A stretch of DNA of 16,175 bases from an uncultured Streptococcus sp. Its GTDB lineage: Bacteria; Bacillota; Bacilli; Lactobacillales; Streptococcaceae. Shown one piece after another: positions 1 to 5,834 of the stretch (positions are counted from its first letter, which is position 1; every line of letters starts with the position of its first letter). A model generated the notes under the pieces. The model did no database searches and had not been told where the DNA came from. It saw nothing but the letters and a program-made list of their open reading frames with translations. Location: contig NZ_CAJPNR010000049.1 of the NCBI RefSeq assembly GCF_905372115.1, forward strand, positions 1 through 16,175, in the 5' to 3' direction. Made by a program: the position numbers and the translations under genes.

Positions 1-357
1 GAAGAACGTCAAGAAAAGAAAATCGGTAAGATCTACTATCCTGCTGCTGGTCTGTCAACTGAGACTATCCCTTACTACACCAGTGCTTATGACATGGACA
101 TGCGCAAGGTGATCGATGTCTATGCAGCCGCAACTGAGCACGTGGACCAAGGTCTTTCCCTGACTCTCTTTATGCGCAGCGATATTCCTAAAGGCCTCTA
201 CGAATGGAAAAAAGAAAGCAAGCAGACAACCCGCGACCTTTCTATCCTGCGTAACTACGCCTTCAACAAGGGAATCAAGTCCATCTACTACGTCCGTACC
301 TTTACTGATGATGGCGGCGAAGTCGGTGCCAACCAATGTGAGAGCTGTGTCATCTAA
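1..357 (+). CDS. nrdE: Class Ib ribonucleoside-diphosphate reductase alpha subunit NrdE, C-terminal end (partial)
   Basis: The frame is open from the first base to a TAA at 355-357, so this is the last 118 codons of a gene that starts before the window. The protein ends in CESCVI. This matches the C-terminal CxxC tail of NrdE, which relays electrons from NrdH-type redoxins to the active site. Further recognisable alpha-subunit sequence includes YYVRTFTDDGGEVGANQ and the helix with DMRKVIDVYAAATEHVDQG. NrdE reduces ribonucleoside diphosphates using the radical generated in NrdF, whose gene follows 156 bases downstream on the same strand. The call is firm because of both the tail motif and the nrdF neighbour. 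Nothing can be said about the catalytic or allosteric domains, which lie outside the window. Confidence 0.95.
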   Translation, partial: EERQEKKIGKIYYPAAGLSTETIPYYTSAYDMDMRKVIDVYAAATEHVDQGLSLTLFMRSDIPKGLYEWKKESKQTTRDLSILRNYAFNKGIKSIYYVRTFTDDGGEVGANQCESCVI

Positions 358-395
358 CAAGAGATTTTAGAAAAAGAAAAGAAAATTCGACCATG

Positions 396-441
396 TCACA
401 ATTTTACCTTCCTCATCATTGTCAGGAAGGTAAAATCGTGA
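396..441. other. Perfect stem-loop between nrdE and nrdF
   Basis: The left arm ATTTTACCTTCCT (401-413) and right arm AGGAAGGTAAAAT (424-436) are exact reverse complements of 13 bp around a 10-base loop. After one mismatch (400/437) the stem continues four more pairs (TCAC 396-399 with GTGA 438-441). No T-run follows on the + strand, so it is not a standard intrinsic terminator. As RNA it would sit between the nrdE stop and the nrdF ribosome binding site. It could stabilise the nrdE message, be an RNase processing site, or partly attenuate nrdF. The palindrome is seen; the role is inferred. It does not resemble the NrdR-box pair. Confidence 0.6.
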
Positions 442-513
442 AGTATTAGGACAGTATCCAAGAAGGGATAGCTGATACCACATCAGGTCGTACCATCTAC
501 TAAAGGAGAAAGA

Positions 514-1473
514 ATGCAAACTTACTACAAAGCCATTAACTGGAACGCTATCGAAGATGTGATCGATAAGTCCACCTGGGAAAAACTGACTGAGCAATTC
601 TGGCTGGATACGCGGATTCCCCTATCCAATGACCTGGATGACTGGAGAAAGCTGTCTCACAAGGAAAAAGACCTGGTTGGCAAGGTCTTCGGTGGCCTGA
701 CCCTGCTGGATACCCTCCAGTCTGAGTCTGGTGTGGATGCCCTGCGCAAGGATGTACGCACTGCTCACGAAGAAGCTGTCTTCAACAACATCCAATTTAT
801 GGAGTCCGTTCACGCCAAGTCCTATTCTTCTATCTTTTCTACGCTCAACACCAAGTCAGAAATTGATGAAATCTTTGCCTGGACCAACACCAATCCATAC
901 CTGCAAAAGAAAGCTGAGATTATCAATGAGATTTACCTGAATGGTACAGCTCTGGAAAAGAAAATAGCCAGCGTTTTCTTGGAAACCTTCCTCTTCTACT
1001 CTGGTTTCTTCACTCCGCTCTACTATCTGGGTAATAACAAGCTGGCTAACGTTGCTGAGATTATCAAGCTGATTATCCGTGACGAGTCTGTCCATGGAAC
1101 CTATATCGGCTATAAGTTCCAACTAGCCTTTAACGAACTACCAGAAGACGAGCAAGAAAAACTCAAAGAATGGATGTACGACCTGCTCTACACCCTCTAT
1201 GAAAATGAAGAAGGCTACACTGAAAGCCTCTATGACACAGTCGGCTGGACCGAAGAAGTCAAGACCTTCCTGCGCTACAATGCCAACAAGGCTCTGATGA
1301 ATCTGGGACAGGATCCCCTCTTCCCAGACTCAGCGGACGATGTCAATCCTATCGTCATGAACGGTATCTCAACCGGTACTTCCAACCATGACTTCTTCTC
1401 CCAAGTGGGTAACGGCTACCTGCTGGGCGAAGTCGAAGCCATGCAGGACGACGACTATAATTACGGTTTATAA
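514..1473 (+). CDS. nrdF: Class Ib ribonucleoside-diphosphate reductase beta subunit NrdF
   Basis: This 319-residue protein has the usual NrdF length. It houses the dimetal-tyrosyl radical cofactor that drives NrdE in dNTP synthesis. The ferritin-like four-helix-bundle ligands are visible: Asp66, Glu97 and His100 (in ESVHAKSY), Glu157 (in FLETFLF), and Glu191 and His194 (in RDESVH). The radical tyrosine is probably Tyr104, four residues after His100, as in other NrdF proteins. The ATG at 514 follows AAAGGAGA at 502-509 with good spacing. The acidic and aromatic tail (DDDYNYGL) is the expected NrdE-docking end. The gene follows nrdE on the same strand after a stem-loop and is closed by a terminator about 10 bases past its stop. 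No separate promoter was recognised in the gap. The NrdI flavodoxin that often assists class Ib enzymes is not in this window. Confidence 0.97.
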   Translation: MQTYYKAINWNAIEDVIDKSTWEKLTEQFWLDTRIPLSNDLDDWRKLSHKEKDLVGKVFGGLTLLDTLQSESGVDALRKDVRTAHEEAVFNNIQFMESVHAKSYSSIFSTLNTKSEIDEIFAWTNTNPYLQKKAEIINEIYLNGTALEKKIASVFLETFLFYSGFFTPLYYLGNNKLANVAEIIKLIIRDESVHGTYIGYKFQLAFNELPEDEQEKLKEWMYDLLYTLYENEEGYTESLYDTVGWTEEVKTFLRYNANKALMNLGQDPLFPDSADDVNPIVMNGISTGTSNHDFFSQVGNGYLLGEVEAMQDDDYNYGL

Positions 1474-1476
1474 GAC

Positions 1477-1515
1477 AAAAAGCCCCTCTTTCCAAAATAC
1501 GGAAAGAGGGTTTTG
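1477..1515. terminator. Bidirectional intrinsic terminator between nrdF and the convergent lipid kinase gene
   Basis: The arms CCCTCTTTCC (1484-1493) and GGAAAGAGGG (1501-1510) form a perfect 10-bp stem with a 7-base loop. It is followed by TTTT on the + strand (1511-1514). On the - strand the same stem is followed by a short spacer and a run of five T (complement of 1477-1481). It sits just after the nrdF stop and between two convergent genes, so it can end both transcripts. Confidence 0.9.
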
Positions 1516-1583
1516 TAATCTAAACTAGCAAGGAAAACAAATAAAGCAAATATCATCTAGCTTTTCTGGTTTTCCCAAAATAA

Positions 1584-2471
1584 TTAGCAATACACATTCA
1601 AATGAGATGGCAAGACACGAATTGTTACTGGCAGTTGGTCACCCTCATCTCCGTCAACGTTGACGCTGAGTTCTGCCTTGTCATCAGCCAACTCAACTGT
1701 GATTTCCCTAAAGGTCAGATACTCGATATTATCACTTTCTTCACCATTGCCTGAAATCAAATCCGGCACAGAAACCAAGGTGTCCAAGAGATTTTTATCC
1801 TTAAGATACAAAAGATGGAGCAAGCCGTCATTGACAGTAGCTTCAGGGAGAATGCTCTCGAAACCTCCGATTGAGTTGGTAGAGCCAATCAAGAGGGTAC
1901 TGCTCTTTATCGTACGCTCTTCTCCATCAATCTTCAAGTGAAATTCGTAAAAACTAGTATCCATCAACTGCTTGAAGCCAGAGATAAAGTAGGCAAACTT
2001 GCCCCACTTGGTCTTGTCTTCAGAATCTACATTGTTAATCGACTCTGGAATAGTTCCAATGGCAACTACATTCATAAAGTACTGGTCATTAATCTTGCCG
2101 ATATCAAGCGGCTTGACTTTATTGATATCGAGATTCTGGATGGCTTCTTCAGCGTCTAGAGGAATGCCGAGAGCACGCGCCAAGTCATTGACCGTACCAA
2201 GTGGAAAGAAACCAAAGGTCGGACGATAGTCTAGTTCAGCCAGACCGCTGATTCCTTCATTGACTGTTCCATCGCCACCCATGACAAAGACGCTATCATA
2301 ATGGTCTTCTGCCGCTTGCTTAGCAAAAGCTGCTGCGTCTCCGCCTTTTTCAGTATGCTTAACCACTACCTCATCGAAACATTCTGCCAGCTTTTCCCTT
2401 GCCAAGTCTTCATAGGACTTGGCTTTTTCTCCTCCCGAGCTAGGGTTGACAATTAATAGGACTTTAGACAT
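1584..2471 (-). CDS. Diacylglycerol kinase family lipid kinase (YegS/BmrU-like)
   Basis: This 295-residue cytosolic lipid kinase has the DAGK catalytic signatures. An N-terminal nucleotide-binding strand and loop reads VLLIVNPSSGG (residues 4-14). The GGDGTVNEG motif is at 65-73 and PLGTVNDLAR at 90-99. Family members phosphorylate diacylglycerol or related lipids with ATP; the exact lipid cannot be read from sequence. I place the start at the ATG at 2471, preceded by AAGAGG at suitable spacing. An in-frame ATG at 2501 would add ten residues, but it overlaps the TATAAT -10 box at 2505-2500 and could not be transcribed from that promoter. The gene stands alone with its own promoter. It is convergent with nrdF, with which it shares a terminator, and is separated from the upstream membrane cassette by that cassette's terminator. 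Confidence 0.9.
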   Translation of the reverse strand: MSKVLLIVNPSSGGEKAKSYEDLAREKLAECFDEVVVKHTEKGGDAAAFAKQAAEDHYDSVFVMGGDGTVNEGISGLAELDYRPTFGFFPLGTVNDLARALGIPLDAEEAIQNLDINKVKPLDIGKINDQYFMNVVAIGTIPESINNVDSEDKTKWGKFAYFISGFKQLMDTSFYEFHLKIDGEERTIKSSTLLIGSTNSIGGFESILPEATVNDGLLHLLYLKDKNLLDTLVSVPDLISGNGEESDNIEYLTFREITVELADDKAELSVNVDGDEGDQLPVTIRVLPSHLNVYC

Positions 2472-2499
2472 AAGGAAACCTCTTTTCATTTGATAGCTC

Positions 2500-2528
2500 A
2501 TTATACCATCTGGAAAACACTTTCACAA
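2500..2528 (-). promoter_or_regulatory. Sigma-A type promoter of the lipid kinase gene
   Basis: On the - strand, TTGTGA (2528-2523) and a perfect TATAAT (2505-2500) are separated by 17 bases. The predicted transcript would begin near 2493, about 20 bases ahead of the chosen ATG at 2471. Confidence 0.8.
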
Positions 2529-2594
2529 GAATTTGAAACTGCTAGCTTTTGAAAGACCAGAAAAGCAGTTTGGTATTTAAACTCAATTTTACAG

Positions 2595-2639
2595 AAAAAC
2601 ACTTCTTGCGTTAGATTTTTCTGTCTAACTTTAGAAGTG
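2595..2639 (-). terminator. Intrinsic terminator ending the XRE/CPBP membrane cassette
   Basis: On the - strand CACTTCT and AGAAGTG form the outer stem. GTTAGA and TCTAAC form the inner stem, with a 3x3 internal loop between them (AAA opposite GCA). The structure is followed directly by TTTTT (complement of 2595-2599). It lies 24 bases beyond the stop of the last CPBP gene. Confidence 0.8.
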
Positions 2640-2662
2640 CTGTCTTATATTTCGTTTTTCTA

Positions 2663-3316
2663 TTAAAAGAAGACAATGAGAACAAAGGCAATGAGGTTAT
2701 TGGCCAAATGTAGGCCCATTGAGTAGCGCAGGTCTTTCTTAGCTAGATAGCCTAAGCCAAAGATTGCTCCCAAGATGAAGTAGACCAGAAACTGGACTAG
2801 ATTGCCCGGCATGTGCAGAAGAGAGAAAAAGCTGGCAGATACAGTTAAATAGAGCAGGATTTTCGCCAAGCTATTTTGGTCAGGAAAGAGAAACTTAGCC
2901 AAAAACCCTCTTGTCAGCAACTCCTCAAGAATAGGAGCAAAGATTACCATGTATAGGAAGGCAAAGGCTGGCTGCTGCTGAATCAACTGTACAGCAGTGT
3001 TCTGATTGGCAGAAGATTCAATAGGAACGAGCTGCTGGAAGATGATAAAAGCAAGCAAGAGGACGCTGGGAAGCCAGATAGAGCTGGTCAGCTTGGTATT
3101 TTTGATTTCCAGTTTCAAATCTTTCCGGTACCATTTCCACATGGCAAAAGAATAGAGACTGGCAAGTATGACAAAAATCGGCAAAATCAATAGTTGAGAA
3201 GATCCCCCTGCCAGATAACGAACAGTATAGGCAACTATAGTAAAAAAGATAAAGAGATAAGACAAAAAAGCTAGTAAATATAATCCAAAATTAGTAAGAA
3301 AAGTTTTTAATTTCAT
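2663..3316 (-). CDS. CPBP (Abi/CAAX-like) family putative intramembrane metalloprotease, last gene of the cassette
   Basis: This is a very hydrophobic 217-residue protein with about six to seven predicted membrane segments (roughly 11-30, 40-62, 80-96, 115-130, 150-168, 172-192 and 200-217). All three CPBP motifs are present. They are Glu131-Glu132 with Arg136 (EELLTR), Phe164 with His168 (FSLLH), and His203 with Asn207 (HLANN). Family members include Rce1-type prenyl-protein proteases and bacterial Abi proteins linked to bacteriocin self-immunity or peptide processing. The substrate here is unknown. The ATG at 3316 has AAGGAG seven bases upstream. It lies 21 bases after a second, only distantly similar CPBP gene and is the last gene before a terminator. 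The DNA looks more A+T-rich than the arginine operon. Confidence 0.85.
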   Translation of the reverse strand: MKLKTFLTNFGLYLLAFLSYLFIFFTIVAYTVRYLAGGSSQLLILPIFVILASLYSFAMWKWYRKDLKLEIKNTKLTSSIWLPSVLLLAFIIFQQLVPIESSANQNTAVQLIQQQPAFAFLYMVIFAPILEELLTRGFLAKFLFPDQNSLAKILLYLTVSASFFSLLHMPGNLVQFLVYFILGAIFGLGYLAKKDLRYSMGLHLANNLIAFVLIVFF

Positions 3317-3337
3317 AGCGACTCCTTATAGTTTGCT

Positions 3338-4039
3338 TTACTGAAACATAGCTAGCAGCAGTATTATAGCCATGGGGAGATTGTTCAGGATATGAACCAA
3401 CATGGAATCTTTTATATTTCCCCGACGAGCATAGGATAAATAAAGAACCAGCCCAAGTGCGAAATAAATTGGAAACTCAGTCAATTGGGTGATATGAGGC
3501 AGGGTGAAGACCACAGAAGTCACAATGGCAGCCAAAACTTTTTGATTATTTTTGAAAAAGAAGGCAGTCCCAAAACCGCGGAAAATTAATTCTTCCATGA
3601 TAGGAGCGATAAAAGCAATCGTTGCAACAAAAAGCAAGGCAAAGAAGATATGCTGCGAAGACATCATTCCCCCTAGCCCTTGTATGGCGCTGTCATTACT
3701 GGTCTGGGAATTACCGCTCAGGATGAGATTGAGATAAACACCGACAATAGCAGCCACTCTGGCAAGGAAAAAGAATAGAAAAGCAAAACCGATGTCCTTG
3801 CCAGACTGTTTGAATTTTTTCTTTTCTTCAGGCACATGCTTCTGATAACGCCGCCACAAGCTACGAAAAATCAGGAAAACTAAAATCATATACAAGGCTA
3901 CCAATAAGATTTCTGCATATATAGGTAAACTCTTCCCGAGCCTCAAGAATAGCATCGGAGCAACATTTATAAGGAGGCTAAGAGCAATTAAGCCTATCCA
4001 TTTTACAAGTCCTAAAGCAGTTGATTTGAAGTTGTTCAT
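3338..4039 (-). CDS. CPBP (Abi/CAAX-like) family putative intramembrane metalloprotease, upstream copy
   Basis: This is a 233-residue polytopic membrane protein with the complete CPBP signature. It has Glu149-Glu150 with Arg154 (EELIFR), Phe178 with His182 (FTLPH), and His216 with Asn220 (HILNN). Hydrophobic stretches lie near 11-33, 40-60, 84-106, 130-147, 168-183, 190-204 and 214-232. A basic cytosolic segment (about 62-81) is rich in Lys and Arg. Its ATG overlaps the stop of the zincin-like gene upstream as ATGA, which indicates translational coupling, and AAAGGAGAG precedes it. It shares only the motifs and fold pattern with the CPBP gene that follows. This looks like old divergence or separate recruitment rather than a fresh tandem duplication. 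Role inferred from the family: cleavage within or near the membrane. Confidence 0.85.
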   Translation of the reverse strand: MNNFKSTALGLVKWIGLIALSLLINVAPMLFLRLGKSLPIYAEILLVALYMILVFLIFRSLWRRYQKHVPEEKKKFKQSGKDIGFAFLFFFLARVAAIVGVYLNLILSGNSQTSNDSAIQGLGGMMSSQHIFFALLFVATIAFIAPIMEELIFRGFGTAFFFKNNQKVLAAIVTSVVFTLPHITQLTEFPIYFALGLVLYLSYARRGNIKDSMLVHILNNLPMAIILLLAMFQ

Positions 4040-4578
4040 TTTGTACTCTCCTTTTGATAAATATTAATACCGACTTCCGTATCCTCAACAGCTATATCAC
4101 CCTTCTGCTGAAGAATAGCGACAGCGAGGAAAAAATCTCCTGCACAGCCGGCTGCATGGAAGCTAGCAAGGACGATATAAGAAGTCGCAGTCAGAATATG
4201 CAAGGCATAGATCAAGGTCAGGGCTAGGCTAATCAGAAAGAATGGTGCCAGGATAATGACGAGCATCCTTTTCCGACTGTAACGACTGCCTGGGCTGGTC
4301 GCATAGGCCATGCCGCTTTTAAAACCAAACTTGACCTTGGTATTTTCATCCCCCAAGACCTTGAAGAAAAAGCCGTGGATCAGTTCATGGATGACCATTA
4401 GAACAAGGAGGTAGAATAAATCAAAGAAATGAAAAACTTCGCTGCCCTTGCCATACATCAGAATGGCAATCCAAGTAAAGAGGGCTAGAAAAGGGAAGAT
4501 CAGCAGCACGGCCGTTATATTCAGAGCCAGATTGACCTTTTTATTATGGATAAAATCAAGTTCTTTCAGTAGTTTCAT
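4036..4578 (-). CDS. DUF3267-like membrane zincin (HExxH putative metalloprotease)
   Basis: This 180-residue protein has a basic N terminus, membrane segments near 18-42, 52-70, 104-128 and 132-156, and a short acidic tail. The motif HELIH at 64-68 lies inside a hydrophobic segment, which is the hallmark of membrane-embedded zinc peptidases. Asp148 in the late GCAGD motif is a plausible third metal ligand, as in DUF3267 and related families. The length and the spacing between HExxH and GCAGD agree with DUF3267, which I assign from memory rather than by search. The ATG at 4578 is preceded by AAAGGCGG, and its stop overlaps the next gene's ATG. Upstream, 28 bases separate it from the DUF3169-like gene. 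Proteolytic activity is inferred from the metal motif; substrates are unknown. Confidence 0.75.
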   Translation of the reverse strand: MKLLKELDFIHNKKVNLALNITAVLLIFPFLALFTWIAILMYGKGSEVFHFFDLFYLLVLMVIHELIHGFFFKVLGDENTKVKFGFKSGMAYATSPGSRYSRKRMLVIILAPFFLISLALTLIYALHILTATSYIVLASFHAAGCAGDFFLAVAILQQKGDIAVEDTEVGINIYQKESTK

Positions 4579-4606
4579 AATTTCCGCCTTTCATCGAAAC
4601 ATAAGT

Positions 4607-5371
4607 TTATTTGAAATATTTTCTTACCATTGGATAATACATAAGATTGATATAGATATGGATTACCACCAGGACGACAAAACCAGAAACGACATTGAGG
4701 GGTGTGAAAGTTCCCACTATCCCTAAAATAACATAGAGGGCTGGCAGAAGTCTCTGATTTACATTAAAGAGAATAAGATAGCACTGTTCATAATTGGCTT
4801 GCAGCTCTGATTCATCATAAGAGAGCACAAATTCTTTTATTTCCTCAGTAGTCGGGAAGGCCGAAAACTTATAATGACGAACTTTCTGGAGTGTTTTAAA
4901 AAATACAATCTGTGAAATGATGAGCAGAATCACAATCACCCAATCTATATGGCTCCATTGAAGAGGGCTCTTATCGTTCGTGATATTTCCGATATAAACA
5001 GCTCCGACTAAAATTGTAAAAAGAGCAACAGCACTGCTGATATTAAAGGAGATAGTAGCATACTCTAAATGTTTAAAGGCCAGACGGTACCATTCATAAT
5101 TCTTATCCTCATCCGCTTCTTTCTCATAGGCTTCATGATATTTCCGGGTTTGATAAATCAGGAAAAAGGTCAGCGGATAGAGTATGAGAAGACTAACCCA
5201 GCCTAGCTGGCGCAGCAATCCGACATTTAAAGCAGACGACCAGCTGAAGTTTTCAAAGACACCTAAACCAGAAAAGAAACCGAAGAGGGCACCTATTAAA
5301 GCTCCAGCCAATAATATGAGGATATTGTGTAAAATTCTTTTCTGTGTAGACATACGTTTTTGCTCTTTCAC
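4607..5371 (-). CDS. DUF3169-like multi-spanning membrane protein
   Basis: This 254-residue protein has about six predicted membrane segments (around 14-37, 54-73, 105-127, 143-160, 207-224 and 226-245). A charged cytosolic loop (74-100) and a second charged region (161-200) separate them. No catalytic motif is visible. The architecture and the position directly downstream of a small XRE regulator fit the DUF3169 family of Bacillus and Streptococcus, whose function is not established. The start chosen is GTG at 5371, since AAAGGAGA lies at good spacing before it. An ATG seven codons in (5353) has no comparable ribosome binding site. It is the first long gene after the regulator in a five-gene operon and probably works with the membrane proteases encoded after it. 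Confidence 0.7.
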   Translation of the reverse strand: MKEQKRMSTQKRILHNILILLAGALIGALFGFFSGLGVFENFSWSSALNVGLLRQLGWVSLLILYPLTFFLIYQTRKYHEAYEKEADEDKNYEWYRLAFKHLEYATISFNISSAVALFTILVGAVYIGNITNDKSPLQWSHIDWVIVILLIISQIVFFKTLQKVRHYKFSAFPTTEEIKEFVLSYDESELQANYEQCYLILFNVNQRLLPALYVILGIVGTFTPLNVVSGFVVLVVIHIYINLMYYPMVRKYFK

Positions 5372-5415
5372 GACTTCTTCTCCTTTATTTTTTTACAATA
5401 GACGATACAAGAATG

Positions 5416-5472
5416 CTAAGGCTGAGGGACTGTTTTAGCTCCCGTTGAAATGAATTCTAATTGCTTCTTCAT
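5416..5472 (-). CDS. Possible 18-residue coupled peptide or remnant of a broken small gene
   Basis: An ATG overlaps the stop of the XRE gene as ATGA. It is preceded by GGAGG seven to eight bases upstream, an excellent ribosome binding site lying within the end of the XRE gene. The frame encodes MKKQLEFISTGAKTVPQP and ends at TAG (5418-5416). Past that amber codon the same frame stays open for 15 codons and ends in a TGA that overlaps the GTG start of the DUF3169-like gene (GTGA). It may therefore be a real small peptide, a translational coupling device, or a small gene with a nonsense mutation. An open frame this short can arise by chance. The support is the ribosome binding site and the overlap, not the composition. 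Confidence 0.35.
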   Translation of the reverse strand: MKKQLEFISTGAKTVPQP

Positions 5473-5678
5473 TCTGCTTCCTCCACCAGCTGAAAGACAT
5501 TCTCAATGTTTTCGTTGAAAATATGGGCAATCTTAAAGGCAATCACAATCGATGGGGTATATTCGCCTCTCTCTATAAGGCTGATTGTCTGCCTGGAAAC
5601 ACCGGCCAGCTTAGCCAGTTCTGTCTGGTTGAGACCGTCACGCGCTCTCAACTCCTTGAGTCGATTTCTAAGCTGCAT
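5469..5678 (-). CDS. Small XRE-family helix-turn-helix transcriptional regulator
   Basis: This 69-residue single-domain DNA-binding protein resembles Cro/C1-type regulators of the YgzD/YozG kind. The HTH reads NQTELAKLAGVSRQTISLIE (about residues 17-36), followed by RGEYTPS, the usual XRE turn into helix 4. There is no effector or dimerisation domain beyond the last helices. The frame extends upstream, but AAGGAG is followed by TTT and then ATGATG (5681 and 5678). The second ATG has the better spacing, and the upstream extension would read through the promoter. The gene heads an operon of membrane proteins. Its promoter carries an inverted repeat across the -35 and a row of direct repeats, so autoregulation of the cassette is the likely job (inference). 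Confidence 0.9.
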   Translation of the reverse strand: MQLRNRLKELRARDGLNQTELAKLAGVSRQTISLIERGEYTPSIVIAFKIAHIFNENIENVFQLVEEAE

Positions 5679-5717
5679 CATAAACTCCTTATTTATTATT
5701 CTCCCTTGGATAAAATC

Positions 5718-5746
5718 ATTGTAACAGATTCTTTCCTTTTTGACAA
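5718..5746 (-). promoter_or_regulatory. Promoter of the XRE/membrane-protease operon
   Basis: On the - strand TTGTCA (5746-5741) and TACAAT (5723-5718) are 17 bases apart. Transcription would start near 5711, about 33 bases ahead of the regulator's ATG. The whole -35 hexamer lies inside one arm of an inverted repeat, so a bound regulator would block RNA polymerase. Confidence 0.8.
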
Positions 5747-5805
5747 GTATCTTTGTCAAAAAAATAATAATCATTGTCAAAAGTGCTATTATCATAGACA
5801 AAAAA
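5737..5805. repeat. Operator array: 10-bp inverted repeat plus three direct repeats at 21-bp period
   Basis: A perfect inverted repeat has arms TTTTTGACAA (5737-5746) and TTGTCAAAAA (5753-5762) with a 6-base spacer; it covers the -35 box. Three related 15-mers start at 5749, 5770 and 5791, exactly 21 bases apart. They are ATCTTTGTCAAAAAA, ATCATTGTCAAAAGT and ATCATAGACAAAAAA. Any two of them agree at 11 or 12 of 15 positions. A 21-bp period places them on one face of the DNA helix. This fits cooperative binding by the small XRE protein encoded downstream (inference). The outermost repeat overlaps the T-run of the argD terminator. Confidence 0.75.
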
Positions 5806-5827
5806 GAATCCAGCTCAAACTGAATTC
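5800..5827 (-). terminator. Intrinsic terminator of the argCJBD operon
   Basis: On the - strand GAATTCAG and CTGGATTC pair over 8 bp with one U-G wobble around a 6-base loop, followed by six T (complement of 5800-5805). It begins only 8 bases after the argD stop. It separates the arginine operon from the XRE operon, which is transcribed in the same direction. Confidence 0.85.
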
Positions 5828-5834
5828 TTTGCCT

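Noticed and set aside
2663..4039. Recent tandem duplication of the two CPBP genes
   Set aside because: The proteins share only the family motifs and general topology; little identity is seen between them outside the motifs.
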